From: Bacilli bacterium
Lineage (GTDB): Bacteria; Bacillota_I; Bacilli_A; RF39; UBA660
DNA length: 64,000 nucleotides
Assembly: GCA_017450205.1 (NCBI GenBank)
Contig: JAFSVF010000005.1
Coordinates: 1-64,000 of the forward strand
Direction of reading: 5' to 3'
Below are positions 42,294 through 51,785 of this stretch, one piece after another. Within the stretch, counting starts at the first letter, position 1, and each line of letters starts with the position of its first letter. Below the pieces are notes generated by a model that did no database searches, was not told the DNA's origin, and worked only from the letters and a program-made list of their open reading frames with translations. The position numbers and the translations under genes were made by a program.

Positions 42294-43544
42294 ATGATAA
42301 CTAAACAAAAAGGTACTTATGATGTTTTTGGTGATTTAGCAAAAAAGAGAATGTATGTTAATGACATACTAAATGCATTATGTGAGAAATATAATTATGG
42401 ATATGTAGAAACTCCAGTATTTGAAAGTTCTGAATTATTCCATAGAGGAGTTGGAGATACTTCTGATATTGTAACTAAAGAAACATATGACTTTAAAGAT
42501 AGAGGAGACCGTATGCTTACTTTAAGACCAGAAGGAACTGCTGGAATTGTAAGATGGTTTATTGAAAATAAACTATATGGTAATATGACTGATCCAGTTA
42601 AAGTTTACTACAATCAAAAGATGTATAGATATGAACGTCCTCAATCAGGAAGAAATAGAGAATTCACTCAATGGGGATTTGAAATGTTTGGTAGTGATTC
42701 AGTTGAAGCAGATGCAGAAGTTATTTCACTTGCTTATAATGCATATAGATTATTAGGACTTGATGATGTTTCTATTAAACTAAATTCTCTAGGAGATACT
42801 GAATCAAGAAATAATTATAGAGAAGTATTAATAAATTACTTTAAACCACATATTAGTGAATTATGTGAAGATTGCCAAAACAGATTAGAAAAGAATCCTT
42901 TAAGAATATTAGATTGTAAAGTAGATGCTGAATCAGAAATAATTAAGAATGCACCAAAAACAGTTGATTATTTAAATGAAGATAGTAAGAAGAGATTTGA
43001 ACGTCTTCAAGAATTACTTGATTTAATGGATATTCCATATGAAGTAGATACTAATTTAGTTAGAGGACTTGATTATTATAATCATACTGTATTTGAAGTT
43101 GTACTTGGAGATTCCTATGCGCTTGGTGGTGGAGGAAGATATAATGGTTTAGTTGAAACATTAGGTGGTCCATCAGTTCCAGGTGTAGGATTTGCTATGG
43201 GATATGATAGAACTATCTTAGCTATGGAAGAAAATAATGTTCATATTCCAATTAAGAATGATATAGATCTTTATATCTTAGCAGTTTCTGATTCTGAAAG
43301 AGAAACAGCAACCTATCTTACTCAAGACTTAAGATTAAATGGTTTTGTAGTAGAAACTGATCTTATGGGTAAGGGATTAAAATCACAATTTAAATCAGTT
43401 GATAGATTTAATGCTAAATATTTAATTGTATTAAATGATGAAGATTTGGCTAAGAATGAAGTTGTATTAAAAGATAATAAAACAAAAGAAGAAGAAAGAA
43501 TGTCGTTAACTGACATCATAGATTATTTAGATACACATATGTAA
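42294..43544 (+). CDS. hisS: Histidyl-tRNA synthetase
   Basis: 416 aa from ATG 42294 after AGAAGGATT; an in-frame start at 42240 lies in the T-box terminator. Class II motifs: motif 1 'YVETPVFESSELF', motif 2 'TLRPEGTAGIVRWF' and 'FTQWGFEMFG', the His-specific 'LVRGLDYYNHTVFEV' and motif 3 'GVGFAMGYDRT', then the anticodon-binding domain. Expression is set by the T-box. aspS follows after 18 bases. Confidence 0.97.
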   Translation: MITKQKGTYDVFGDLAKKRMYVNDILNALCEKYNYGYVETPVFESSELFHRGVGDTSDIVTKETYDFKDRGDRMLTLRPEGTAGIVRWFIENKLYGNMTDPVKVYYNQKMYRYERPQSGRNREFTQWGFEMFGSDSVEADAEVISLAYNAYRLLGLDDVSIKLNSLGDTESRNNYREVLINYFKPHISELCEDCQNRLEKNPLRILDCKVDAESEIIKNAPKTVDYLNEDSKKRFERLQELLDLMDIPYEVDTNLVRGLDYYNHTVFEVVLGDSYALGGGGRYNGLVETLGGPSVPGVGFAMGYDRTILAMEENNVHIPIKNDIDLYILAVSDSERETATYLTQDLRLNGFVVETDLMGKGLKSQFKSVDRFNAKYLIVLNDEDLAKNEVVLKDNKTKEEERMSLTDIIDYLDTHM

Positions 43545-43562
43545 TTAGAAAGAAGAATATAT

Positions 43563-45305
43563 ATGGAAAAATATAAATTTTTGAATATTAATAATGTTGG
43601 TGAAACTGTAACACTAAATGGTTGGGTTTCAAAAGTTCGTAACTTAGGTGGATTAGTATTTATTGATTTAAGAAATAGAACAGGTATTACTCAAGTAGTA
43701 GTAAGACCAGAAAGTAAATTTTACGAGGTAGCAAATTCACTTAAAAATGAATATGTTATTAAAGTAACTGGTAAAGTAGTTGAAAGAGAAAGAAAGAATG
43801 AAAAACTAGCTTCTGGTGAAATTGAAATTGAAACTGAAGAATTAGTTTTAGTTAATAAATCAAAAGAAATACCTTTCCAAATTACTAATGATACAAATGC
43901 ACTTGAAGATACAAGACTTAAATATAGATATTTAGACTTAAGAAGAGAAAACTTAAAGAGTAATTTTATTGTTAGAAATAATATTACTTTCGCGGTTAGA
44001 AAATTCTTGAATGATTTAGATTTTGTTGAAGTTGAAACTCCAGTATTATGTAAATCAACTCCAGAAGGAGCCAGAGACTATTTAGTTCCATCAAGAGTTA
44101 ATAAAGGAAAGTTCTATGCACTTCCTCAATCTCCACAAATCTTTAAGCAATTATTAATGGTTGGTGGTTTTGAAAGATATTTCCAAATCGCTAAATGTTT
44201 TAGAGATGAAGACTTAAGAGCAGATAGACAACCTGAGTTTACTCAAGTGGACGTTGAAATGTCATTTGTTGATGAAGATGATGTTATGGAAGTTGGAGAA
44301 AAATTAGTTGCTTCAATCTTTAAAGATGTTAAAGGTATTGATGTTAAACTCCCATTAATGAGAATGAAATATGATGATGCGATTGCAACTTATGGGTCAG
44401 ATAAACCAGACTTAAGATTTGGTATGGAAATTCAAGATATTAGCGAAATTTTCTCTAATACTGAATTTGGTGTATTTAAAACTGTTCTTGAAAATAAAGG
44501 TGTAATTAATGCAATTGTTGCAAAGAATGTAGCTGATAAATATTCAAGAAAAGATTTAGATAAATTAACTGACTTTGTTAAAACTTATAAAGCATCAGGA
44601 CTTGCTTACATTAAATATAATGAAGAAGTAACTGGTAGTGTTGTTAAAGTTTTAAGTGAAGAAGAAATCAATGGAGTTAAAACTAAACTTAATGTAGAAG
44701 ATAACGATTTAGTATTAATTGTTAGTGGTGACTATGGCGTTGTTAAAACTTCCTTAGGAGCGCTAAGATGTAAACTTGCTCGTGATTTAGATTTAATCAA
44801 AGCAGGTGACTATAAATTCTTATGGGTTACTGATTTCCCATCATTTGAATGGAGTGAAGAAGAAGGAAGATTTATGGCGTGTCATCATCCATTTACTATG
44901 CCTAAGGATGAAGATGTTGATAAACTTCTTACTGATAAAGCTCATTGTTACTCAAAAGCTTACGATATAGTTATTAATGGTTATGAAGCTGGTGGTGGAT
45001 CAATTCGTATCCATGATGAAGATGTTCAAGAAACTATGTTTAAAGCACTTGAATTAACTGAAGAAGATATTGAAAATAAATTTGGATTCTTTGTAGAAGC
45101 ACTTAAATATGGATGCCCTCCACATGGTGGTTTTGCATTAGGATTAGATAGATTAACTATGTTACTATGTGAAACAGATAACATTAGAGATGTAATTGCA
45201 TTCCCTAAGACTGCAAGTGCAACTGACTTAATGTGTGAATGTCCAAGCAGCGTAGATGATAAACAATTAAGTGAATTAGGAATTAAATTGAGAGGAGAAG
45301 AATAA
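43563..45305 (+). CDS. aspS: Aspartyl-tRNA synthetase
   Basis: 580 aa, the long bacterial type with an inserted GAD domain. N-terminal OB-fold anticodon domain 'VTLNGWVSKVRNLGGLVFIDLRNRTGITQVV', class II core with 'FVEVETPVLCKSTPEGARDYLVPSR', motif 2 'FRDEDLRADRQPEFTQVDVEMSF' (in part) and motif 3 'HGGFALGLDRLTML'. The next gene, asnS, starts one base after the stop, so Asp and Asn charging genes are co-translated. With a separate AsnRS present, it is likely discriminating for tRNA-Asp. Confidence 0.97.
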   Translation: MEKYKFLNINNVGETVTLNGWVSKVRNLGGLVFIDLRNRTGITQVVVRPESKFYEVANSLKNEYVIKVTGKVVERERKNEKLASGEIEIETEELVLVNKSKEIPFQITNDTNALEDTRLKYRYLDLRRENLKSNFIVRNNITFAVRKFLNDLDFVEVETPVLCKSTPEGARDYLVPSRVNKGKFYALPQSPQIFKQLLMVGGFERYFQIAKCFRDEDLRADRQPEFTQVDVEMSFVDEDDVMEVGEKLVASIFKDVKGIDVKLPLMRMKYDDAIATYGSDKPDLRFGMEIQDISEIFSNTEFGVFKTVLENKGVINAIVAKNVADKYSRKDLDKLTDFVKTYKASGLAYIKYNEEVTGSVVKVLSEEEINGVKTKLNVEDNDLVLIVSGDYGVVKTSLGALRCKLARDLDLIKAGDYKFLWVTDFPSFEWSEEEGRFMACHHPFTMPKDEDVDKLLTDKAHCYSKAYDIVINGYEAGGGSIRIHDEDVQETMFKALELTEEDIENKFGFFVEALKYGCPPHGGFALGLDRLTMLLCETDNIRDVIAFPKTASATDLMCECPSSVDDKQLSELGIKLRGEE

Positions 45306-45306
45306 T

Positions 45307-46674
45307 ATGGATTTAATAGATGTTTTTAAAACTAAAAAAATTGGCGATAAAGTAACACTTGAAGGTTGGGTTAGAAACAATCGTGACCAAAAAGAATTTG
45401 GTTTCATTGATTTCTACGATGGAACATCAATTAATACTCTTCAAATCGTTTATACAAAAGAATTAAAGAACTTTGATGAAGTATGTCATATTTTAGCTGG
45501 TACTTCATTAAAAGTTGAAGGTACTTTAGTTGAATCAAATGGTAAACAAGCTTATGAAGTAAAACCTGATTCAATAGAAATTATTGGAGACTGCCCAGCT
45601 GATTATCCAATCCAACCAAAAAGACATACAATGGAATTCTTAAGAAGCCAAGCTTACTTAAGACCAAGAACTAAAACATTCCAAGCAGTATTTAAAATTA
45701 GAAGTGTTGCAGCTCAAGCAATACATAGTTACTTCCAAGAAAATAACTATGTATATGTTCATACACCACTTTTAACAACTGCAGACTGTGAAGGATCAGA
45801 CCAAATGTTTAAAGTAACTACTTTAAATATGAATGATGTTCCTAAAGTAGATGGAAAAGCAGATTTTTCACAAGACTTATTTGGAAAACAAACATATATT
45901 ACTGGTTCAGGACAATTACACGGCGAAACATTTGCTATGGCATTTAAGAAAATTTATACTTTTGGTCCTACATTTAGAACTGAAAACTCAAATACTAAAA
46001 CTCATGCAAATGAATTCTGGATGATTGAACCAGAAATGGCATTTATGCATTTAGATGATTTAATGAATGTTGAAGAAGCAATGCTTAAATATGTTGTTAA
46101 AGATGTAATGGATAAATGTAACGATGAATTAAAATTCTTAGATCAATTTGTATCTAAAGGATTAATTGAAAGACTTGAAAAAGTAGTTAATAACGACTTT
46201 GTTAAGATTACACATAAAGAAGCAATCGATCTATTATTAAATTCTGGAGAAAAATGGGAATTTACTCCTGATTATGAATCTGATATTGCTAAAGAACATG
46301 AAAGATGGATTACTGAACATTTTGGAGCACCTGTATTTATTTATAACTGGCCAAAAGATATTAAGGCTTGGTATATGAAACTTAATGATGATGGTAAGAC
46401 AGTTGCTGCTGTTGACCTAGAAGTACCTGGTTCTGGAGAACTTATGGGTGGTTCTGAAAGAGAAGTAGATTTAGAAAAACTAGAAGAATTAGTTAAGATT
46501 CATGGTGTTGATAGAAGTCAAATCGAATGGTATCTAAACTTAAGAAAATTTGGTTCTTGTTATCATTCAGGATTTGGTATGGGATTTGAAAGACTTATTA
46601 TGTACTTAACAGGTATTGAGAATATTAGAGATGTAATACCATATCCAAGAACACCAGGTTCTTGTGAATACTAG
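45307..46674 (+). CDS. asnS: Asparaginyl-tRNA synthetase
   Basis: 455 aa. OB-fold 'VTLEGWVRNNRDQKEFGFIDFYDG', linker 'KRHTMEFLRSQAYLRPRTKTFQAVF', catalytic motifs 'YVHTPLLTTADCEGSDQMFKVTTL' in part, 'FTFGPTFRTENSNTKTHANEF', and motif 3 'GFGMGFERLIMYLTGIENIRDVIPYPR'. The long insertion around 'DVPKVDGKADFSQDLFGKQTYITGSGQLHGE' is AsnRS-typical. Direct charging of tRNA-Asn means the GatCAB genes just downstream are mainly needed for Gln-tRNA-Gln. Confidence 0.97.
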   Translation: MDLIDVFKTKKIGDKVTLEGWVRNNRDQKEFGFIDFYDGTSINTLQIVYTKELKNFDEVCHILAGTSLKVEGTLVESNGKQAYEVKPDSIEIIGDCPADYPIQPKRHTMEFLRSQAYLRPRTKTFQAVFKIRSVAAQAIHSYFQENNYVYVHTPLLTTADCEGSDQMFKVTTLNMNDVPKVDGKADFSQDLFGKQTYITGSGQLHGETFAMAFKKIYTFGPTFRTENSNTKTHANEFWMIEPEMAFMHLDDLMNVEEAMLKYVVKDVMDKCNDELKFLDQFVSKGLIERLEKVVNNDFVKITHKEAIDLLLNSGEKWEFTPDYESDIAKEHERWITEHFGAPVFIYNWPKDIKAWYMKLNDDGKTVAAVDLEVPGSGELMGGSEREVDLEKLEELVKIHGVDRSQIEWYLNLRKFGSCYHSGFGMGFERLIMYLTGIENIRDVIPYPRTPGSCEY

Positions 46675-46688
46675 AAAGGGGTAGTTTA

Positions 46689-46982
46689 ATGGAATTTAAT
46701 AGTGAAACTATAGACAAATTAGCTAATTTACTTATGATTGGGCTTACTCCTGAAGAAAATAAAATGGTATTAGATGAATTTGAAATTATTGATAGAAATA
46801 TTGATAAGATTAATAAAATTGATGGCGTAAGTGCTGCACAACCAATGTGTTATGCATTAGATTCTTATATTACAGATTTAAGGAGTGATGTAGTAGAAGA
46901 ATCTCCATCAATTGATGAATTACTTTCTAACTGTGACCAAAAAGATGGTAGAGAAGTAGAAGTACCAAAGGTGGTGGAGTAA
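46689..46982 (+). CDS. gatC: Asp/Glu-tRNA amidotransferase subunit C
   Basis: 97 aa, the small belt subunit that wraps GatA and GatB. Recognisable by 'IDKLANLLMIGLTPEENKMVLDEFEIID' and the late 'PMCYALDSYITDLRSDVVEESPSIDELLSNC' region, with the R-x-D-V-V element. GAAAGGGGTAG precedes the ATG. Its TAA overlaps the gatA ATG by one base. Confidence 0.93.
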   Translation: MEFNSETIDKLANLLMIGLTPEENKMVLDEFEIIDRNIDKINKIDGVSAAQPMCYALDSYITDLRSDVVEESPSIDELLSNCDQKDGREVEVPKVVE

Positions 46983-48436
46983 TGATAAATAAGACAATCA
47001 AAGAATTACATGAAGAATTAATTAAAGGTAATATTACTTCAGATGAATTAGTAAAAGAATCTCTTGAGAAATCTCATGAAGTTCAAGAAAAGTGCAATGC
47101 TTTTGTAACTATTATTGATGATGCTAAAGGATCAGAAGTAACTGATGATTTACTTTCTGGTATACCATTTGGTATTAAAGATAATTATTCAACAAAAGGA
47201 ATTCTTTCTACAGGTTCATCAAATACACTTAAAGACTATGTACCATTTTTTACAGCTACAGCTATAGAAAATTTACTTAAACATGGATGTGTTCCAGTAA
47301 ATAAAACAGCTATGGATGAATTTGGTATGGGTGGAACTGGTACAACTGGACATACTGGTATTCAAAGAAATCCTTGGGATACAACTCGCATGTGTGCTGG
47401 TTCTTCATCAGGTTCAGCTGCTGCTGTAGCTAGTGGTGTTTATCCATTTGCAACAGGATCAGATACTGGAGACTCAATAAGAAAACCGGCAGCTTTCTGT
47501 GGTATTGTAGGATATAAACCAACATATGGAATGATTTCAAGATACGGTTTATTCCCATTTGCGTCTTCATTAGATACATGCGGTGTATTAACAAGAAGTG
47601 TTGAAGATGCTGCTATTGTTGTAGATGCAATGAAGGGTAAAGATGAGAAAGATATGACTTCTTGGGATTCAAGTAATATTTATTTATATGATAATCTTAA
47701 GAATGATTTATCAGGTAAAAAACTATTTTATATAAAAGAATTCTTAGATAAAAATAGATATTCATCAATGGATGATGAAATGAGTAAACATTTTGATAAC
47801 TTTATGGATAAAGTAGAACTTTTAAGAAAACTAGGTGCTACTGTAGATGAAGTATCAATTGATGAAAATTTACTTAATGCCATTCCTTCAATTTATCAAG
47901 TTATTTCTTGTGCTGAAGCTACATCTAATATGTCTAATTTAACTGGATTTAGTTTTGGACCAAGAGGAGAAGGTAATAACTATATTGAACAAATGACAGA
48001 TCATAGAACTAAAGGATTTTCGTCACTTATTAAAAGAAGATTTATAATTGGTTCTTATGTATTACAAGCTGTTAATCAAGATAGATACTTTAAGAATGCT
48101 CAAAGAGCAAGAAGATTATTAGTAGATAAATTCTTAGATTTATTTAAAGACTATGATGCACTTGTTATGCCAGTATCAAGTGGTGTTGCTAAAAAATTTG
48201 ATCAAGAAAAAGATATAATATCTGAAGATGATAGAAGCGCACTTGAAGATCATTTACAAATTGGTAACTTTGGTGGATTTCCATCAATTACTATTCCAGA
48301 TGGTTTTATAAATGGACTTCCAGTAGGTATTAACTTTACTGCAAATAGATATGAAGATCAAAAGGTACTTAATATTGCTTATTCCTTAGAATCAAATATG
48401 GAATATAAAAACCAAATTGCTAAGGAGGTTAAGTAA
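46982..48436 (+). CDS. gatA: Asp/Glu-tRNA amidotransferase subunit A
   Basis: 484 aa, amidase-signature glutaminase that releases ammonia for transamidation. The catalytic Lys lies in GIPFGIKDNYSTKG, the cis-Ser in MCAGSSSGSAAAV and the nucleophile Ser165 in GSDTGDSIRKPAAF. The last motif is GSDTGGSIR in most family members; Asp164 replaces the second Gly here. 'GIVGYKPTYGMISRYGLFPFASSLD' confirms the family. Co-translated with gatC and gatB. Confidence 0.96.
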   Translation: MINKTIKELHEELIKGNITSDELVKESLEKSHEVQEKCNAFVTIIDDAKGSEVTDDLLSGIPFGIKDNYSTKGILSTGSSNTLKDYVPFFTATAIENLLKHGCVPVNKTAMDEFGMGGTGTTGHTGIQRNPWDTTRMCAGSSSGSAAAVASGVYPFATGSDTGDSIRKPAAFCGIVGYKPTYGMISRYGLFPFASSLDTCGVLTRSVEDAAIVVDAMKGKDEKDMTSWDSSNIYLYDNLKNDLSGKKLFYIKEFLDKNRYSSMDDEMSKHFDNFMDKVELLRKLGATVDEVSIDENLLNAIPSIYQVISCAEATSNMSNLTGFSFGPRGEGNNYIEQMTDHRTKGFSSLIKRRFIIGSYVLQAVNQDRYFKNAQRARRLLVDKFLDLFKDYDALVMPVSSGVAKKFDQEKDIISEDDRSALEDHLQIGNFGGFPSITIPDGFINGLPVGINFTANRYEDQKVLNIAYSLESNMEYKNQIAKEVK

Positions 48437-49881
48437 TGAATAAATATTATGTAACAATCGGACTTGAAATGCATTGTGAAGTAAGTAGAACAAATACTAA
48501 AGCATTCTCAAGTGGTAGAAATGAATATACTGAAGAACCTAACTGTAATGTTAGTCCGGTAGATATGGCTTTTCCTGGTATATTACCAGTAGTTAATAAA
48601 GAAGCTGTAAGAATGTCTATAATGATGTCTCAAATTCTTCATGCAAGAATTCCTGAATTCATGTATTTTGAAAGAAAGAATTATTATTATCCAGACCTTC
48701 CAAAAGGATATCAAATAACTCAAAATCCACCAGAAGAATGTGTTGGTAATGGAGGATACATTGATATTGAAAGAGAAGATGGATCAACATTCAGAGTAGA
48801 AATAGATAATCTTCACTTAGAAGAAGATGCAGCTCAAAGTACACACCTATATGATACAACTACTATTAACTATAATCGTGCAGGTGTACCTCTTCTAGAA
48901 TTAGTTACAACTCCATGTTTACATTCAGCCGATGATGCTATTACTTATCTTGAATATATTAGATCAATTTATCAATATGCAGGTATCAGTGATGCTGATT
49001 CTAAAAAAGGTCAAATAAGATGTGACGTCAATATTTCTATTAGTGAAGATCCTAATACTTTAGGAACCAAAGTAGAAATTAAAAATGTTAACTCTTTCTC
49101 ATCAGTTAGAGACGCTATCAATTATGAAATTGAAAGACAATCTACTTTAAAAGATGAAGGAAGATATGACGAAGTTGAACAAGAAACAAGAAGATGGGAT
49201 GAAGCTTCTATGTCTACAGTTAGAATGCGTTCTAAAGTAGATGCTATAGATTATAAGTATTTTGTAGAGCCTAATATTCCAAGATTTAAAATCGAAGAAT
49301 CATGGGTTGAAGAAATAAAAAAATCTATCCCAGAACTTCCTTATGAAAGAAAAGAAAAATATGTTTCTTCATTTGGTATAACTGAATATGATGCAAGAAT
49401 TATCATTAAAGATATTGATTATGCTAATTACTTTGAAAAATGTGTTGAATTAGGAGCTGATGCTAAGAGTGCAGCTAACTGGTTCTGTACACAAGTATTA
49501 GGTTATATTTATAAGAAAGATATTTCAATTAATGAAACATTTATGACACCTAGTAGACTTGCTTTTATTATTAAAAATATTAATGATGGTACAATCTCAT
49601 CTAAACAAGGAAAAGAATTATTTGCCTTAACTCTTGAAAGAGAGGAAGAACCTTCAAAAATAATGGAAACTGAAGGAATGAAACAAATGAGTGATGATTC
49701 AGTATTACTTGATATCATTACCAAAATTTTAGATAATAGTCCTTCACAAATCGAAGCATATAAAAATGGTAAAACTAACCTAATTGGTTTCTTTGTTGGA
49801 CAAGTAATGAAAGAAACTAAAGGTACAGCAAATCCAGGTTTAGTAAATAAATTATTAGTTGAAGAAATTAATAAAAGATAA
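48436..49881 (+). CDS. gatB: Asp/Glu-tRNA amidotransferase subunit B
   Basis: 481 aa, the kinase/transamidase subunit that activates the Glu (or Asp) on tRNA. Motifs: 'YYVTIGLEMHCEVSRTNTKAF', 'NVSPVDMAFPGILPVVN', 'KNYYYPDLPKGYQITQ', 'LHLEEDAAQSTH', 'NYNRAGVPLLELVT', 'KKGQIRCDVNISI' and 'VEIKNVNSFSSV'. The C-terminal tRNA-binding tail ends 'TKGTANPGLVNKLLVEEI'. Last gene of the T-box-led cluster; a strong hairpin follows. Confidence 0.98.
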   Translation: MNKYYVTIGLEMHCEVSRTNTKAFSSGRNEYTEEPNCNVSPVDMAFPGILPVVNKEAVRMSIMMSQILHARIPEFMYFERKNYYYPDLPKGYQITQNPPEECVGNGGYIDIEREDGSTFRVEIDNLHLEEDAAQSTHLYDTTTINYNRAGVPLLELVTTPCLHSADDAITYLEYIRSIYQYAGISDADSKKGQIRCDVNISISEDPNTLGTKVEIKNVNSFSSVRDAINYEIERQSTLKDEGRYDEVEQETRRWDEASMSTVRMRSKVDAIDYKYFVEPNIPRFKIEESWVEEIKKSIPELPYERKEKYVSSFGITEYDARIIIKDIDYANYFEKCVELGADAKSAANWFCTQVLGYIYKKDISINETFMTPSRLAFIIKNINDGTISSKQGKELFALTLEREEEPSKIMETEGMKQMSDDSVLLDIITKILDNSPSQIEAYKNGKTNLIGFFVGQVMKETKGTANPGLVNKLLVEEINKR

Positions 49882-49885
49882 ATGT

Positions 49886-49925
49886 AAAACACTTACTAAT
49901 CAGTAAGTGTTTTTGTATTTTTTTA
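49886..49925 (+). terminator. Terminator of the aminoacyl-tRNA gene cluster
   Basis: Twelve-base arms AAAACACTTACT (49886-49897) and AGTAAGTGTTTT (49902-49913) with a four-base loop, then T-rich sequence. Confidence 0.85.
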
Positions 49926-50000
49926 TTTGATTATTTAATATCCAATTCTTTTAAATAAATATATTTTATGATATTATTTTTATAAGAATAGAGGGTTATT

Positions 50001-51296
50001 ATGAAAATTAAGAAATTTTTTATTTTTCTATTTTTAATAGTTATATTCCCAAGCACAGTACTTGCATATGATATTTCATGTGATAATGGTAAATATAAGT
50101 ATAATGATTCATTTAAGTGTTATATAAATGGTATCGAAGAAAATAAAAATTATGAAAGTCTAAGTGGTAATTTTACTATCCCAGATACACTAGATTGTTC
50201 CATTGAAAAAGCTAAATGTGGTTTTGAAGGTAATTTATCAGGTACATCATTTAATTTTAGTGGTACAACTTGTGGTAAAGAAGATTTTGTTTTAGCTTGT
50301 AAAGTAAAAAATGAAATAAGTGAAGATACAACTGCACAAATTACAATTGATGATTTTAAATATAAACTAGATGGCAATGAATCAAGTGAAAAACTAAGAA
50401 GTAATTTAATAAATTTAATAAAAACACCTGAAACAACAACTACAACTACTTCAAAGAATAGAAATATTTTAAATGGTAATTCGCTTTTAAAAAATGTTGA
50501 AGCAGATACTGAATTTACTTTTTCTAAATATATTACTGAATATGATATTCAAGTATTATATTCTGTTAAAGAAGTAAACTTTACTTATGAAAAGAATCTA
50601 GAAAGTGCAAGAGTAACACTTGCAGCATCAGATTCAGTTACAATGGAAGGTAATAAAGTAAATGTATTATTAGAAGAAGTTGGAACTAAATCATTTGATT
50701 TAATTGTTAGATCAGATGATGGAGGAGAAACAGTATATACTTTCAATGTACAAAGATTAGATAAAGGTGAAGGACTATATGATAAAAATACTGATGCTTC
50801 TTTATCTAGCTTACAAGTAGGAAATTATAATATTAATTTTAATCCAAAAAATCTTAATTATAGTATTACAGTAGATAGTTCAGTTGAAACTTTAGCAGTT
50901 AGTGCAACTTCAACTGTAGATGGTGCAACGGTTTCAGTAGAAAATAATACAAATATTCAAAATGGAACAAAAATACTTATAAAAGTAACTGCATTAGATA
51001 AACATACTACACAAACTTATGTAGTATCAGTTAAGAAAAATGTTGATCAAACGCTTATAATTAATAGTATTATTATAGGAGGAGGAGCATTATTAATTCT
51101 TATATTAGTACTTAGATTAATTAAAGTAATGAATCATAAGAGTAAAGATGATCCAATCTATAAATATAAAATGCAACAAAAGTCCAAAAAAGGTAAAAGT
51201 GGAAGTATTGAATCAGCAGTTCCACAACAAGCAGCTCCACAACCAGTAGAGAATAGTGTAAATAATACTACCAATAATCAAAGTAACTTACAATAA
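50001..51296 (+). CDS. Membrane-anchored surface protein with cadherin-like domains
   Basis: 431 aa. Signal peptide to about residue 23 (…PSTVLAYDISC); a Cys-bearing beta domain (about 24-140) similar in plan to that of the 1787 protein; a hinge ETTTTTT (about 148-156); then two beta-sandwich domains. The second (about 260-347, 'DASLSSLQVGNYNINFNPKNL...YVVSVKK') is a clear PF12733-type cadherin-like unit; the first (about 165-252, ending 'GGETVYTFNVQR') is similar. A membrane helix (about 349-373) and a Gln/Asn/Pro-rich cytoplasmic tail end the protein. Probably a surface adhesin or binding partner for proteins with the same domain. Terminated by a hairpin. Confidence 0.78.
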   Translation: MKIKKFFIFLFLIVIFPSTVLAYDISCDNGKYKYNDSFKCYINGIEENKNYESLSGNFTIPDTLDCSIEKAKCGFEGNLSGTSFNFSGTTCGKEDFVLACKVKNEISEDTTAQITIDDFKYKLDGNESSEKLRSNLINLIKTPETTTTTTSKNRNILNGNSLLKNVEADTEFTFSKYITEYDIQVLYSVKEVNFTYEKNLESARVTLAASDSVTMEGNKVNVLLEEVGTKSFDLIVRSDDGGETVYTFNVQRLDKGEGLYDKNTDASLSSLQVGNYNINFNPKNLNYSITVDSSVETLAVSATSTVDGATVSVENNTNIQNGTKILIKVTALDKHTTQTYVVSVKKNVDQTLIINSIIIGGGALLILILVLRLIKVMNHKSKDDPIYKYKMQQKSKKGKSGSIESAVPQQAAPQPVENSVNNTTNNQSNLQ

Positions 51297-51309
51297 GTTA
51301 CTTTTTTTA
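51281..51309 (+). terminator. Rho-independent terminator
   Basis: AAGTAACTTA (51281-51290) pairs with TAAGTTACTT across CAA, then Ts. Confidence 0.85.
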
Positions 51310-51341
51310 TGTTATTATATAGTTATAAAATGGAGTTTAAT

Positions 51342-51746
51342 ATGAAGAAAGAAATATCATGTGGAACAATTACTTTTTATAATAATAAAGTGCTTTTAAT
51401 TAAGCAAAATAGAGGATATGTAGGTTTTCCAAAAGGACATATGGAAGAAGGGGAAACTGAAGAAGAAACAGCAATAAGAGAAACAAAAGAAGAAACTAAT
51501 ATCGATGTTAAAGTTTATAAAGAACATAAATATTATATTAATTACGTAATTAATAATCATATAAACAAAGATGTTATTTTCTTTTTAGCAGAACCATTAA
51601 GTTTTGATATTCAAAAACAAGATTCTGAAATTGAAAAGAGTATGTGGGTAGATAAAGACTTAGTATGTGAATATTTATCATATGATGATACAAAAGAAGT
51701 CTTTTTAGAAGCTCTAAATGATATAGAAAGTTTGACTAGTAAATAA
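51342..51746 (+). CDS. NUDIX hydrolase (Ap4A-hydrolase-like)
   Basis: 134 aa from ATG 51342, with TGGAG upstream; an earlier in-frame start at 51309 lies in the terminator. The Nudix box G-x5-E-x7-RE-x2-EE-x is intact: GHMEEGETEEETAIRETKEE. The N-terminal 'CGTITFYNNKVLLIKQNRGYVGFPKG' and the W/FPKG form fit the diadenosine-tetraphosphate hydrolase subgroup, so it may clear Ap4A or related nucleotides made by aminoacyl-tRNA synthetases. A purely sequence-based assignment; substrate unproven. Confidence 0.88.
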   Translation: MKKEISCGTITFYNNKVLLIKQNRGYVGFPKGHMEEGETEEETAIRETKEETNIDVKVYKEHKYYINYVINNHINKDVIFFLAEPLSFDIQKQDSEIEKSMWVDKDLVCEYLSYDDTKEVFLEALNDIESLTSK

Positions 51747-51785
51747 AACTTTTATATAATACCTTTAGGTTATGGGGAGATGAAT

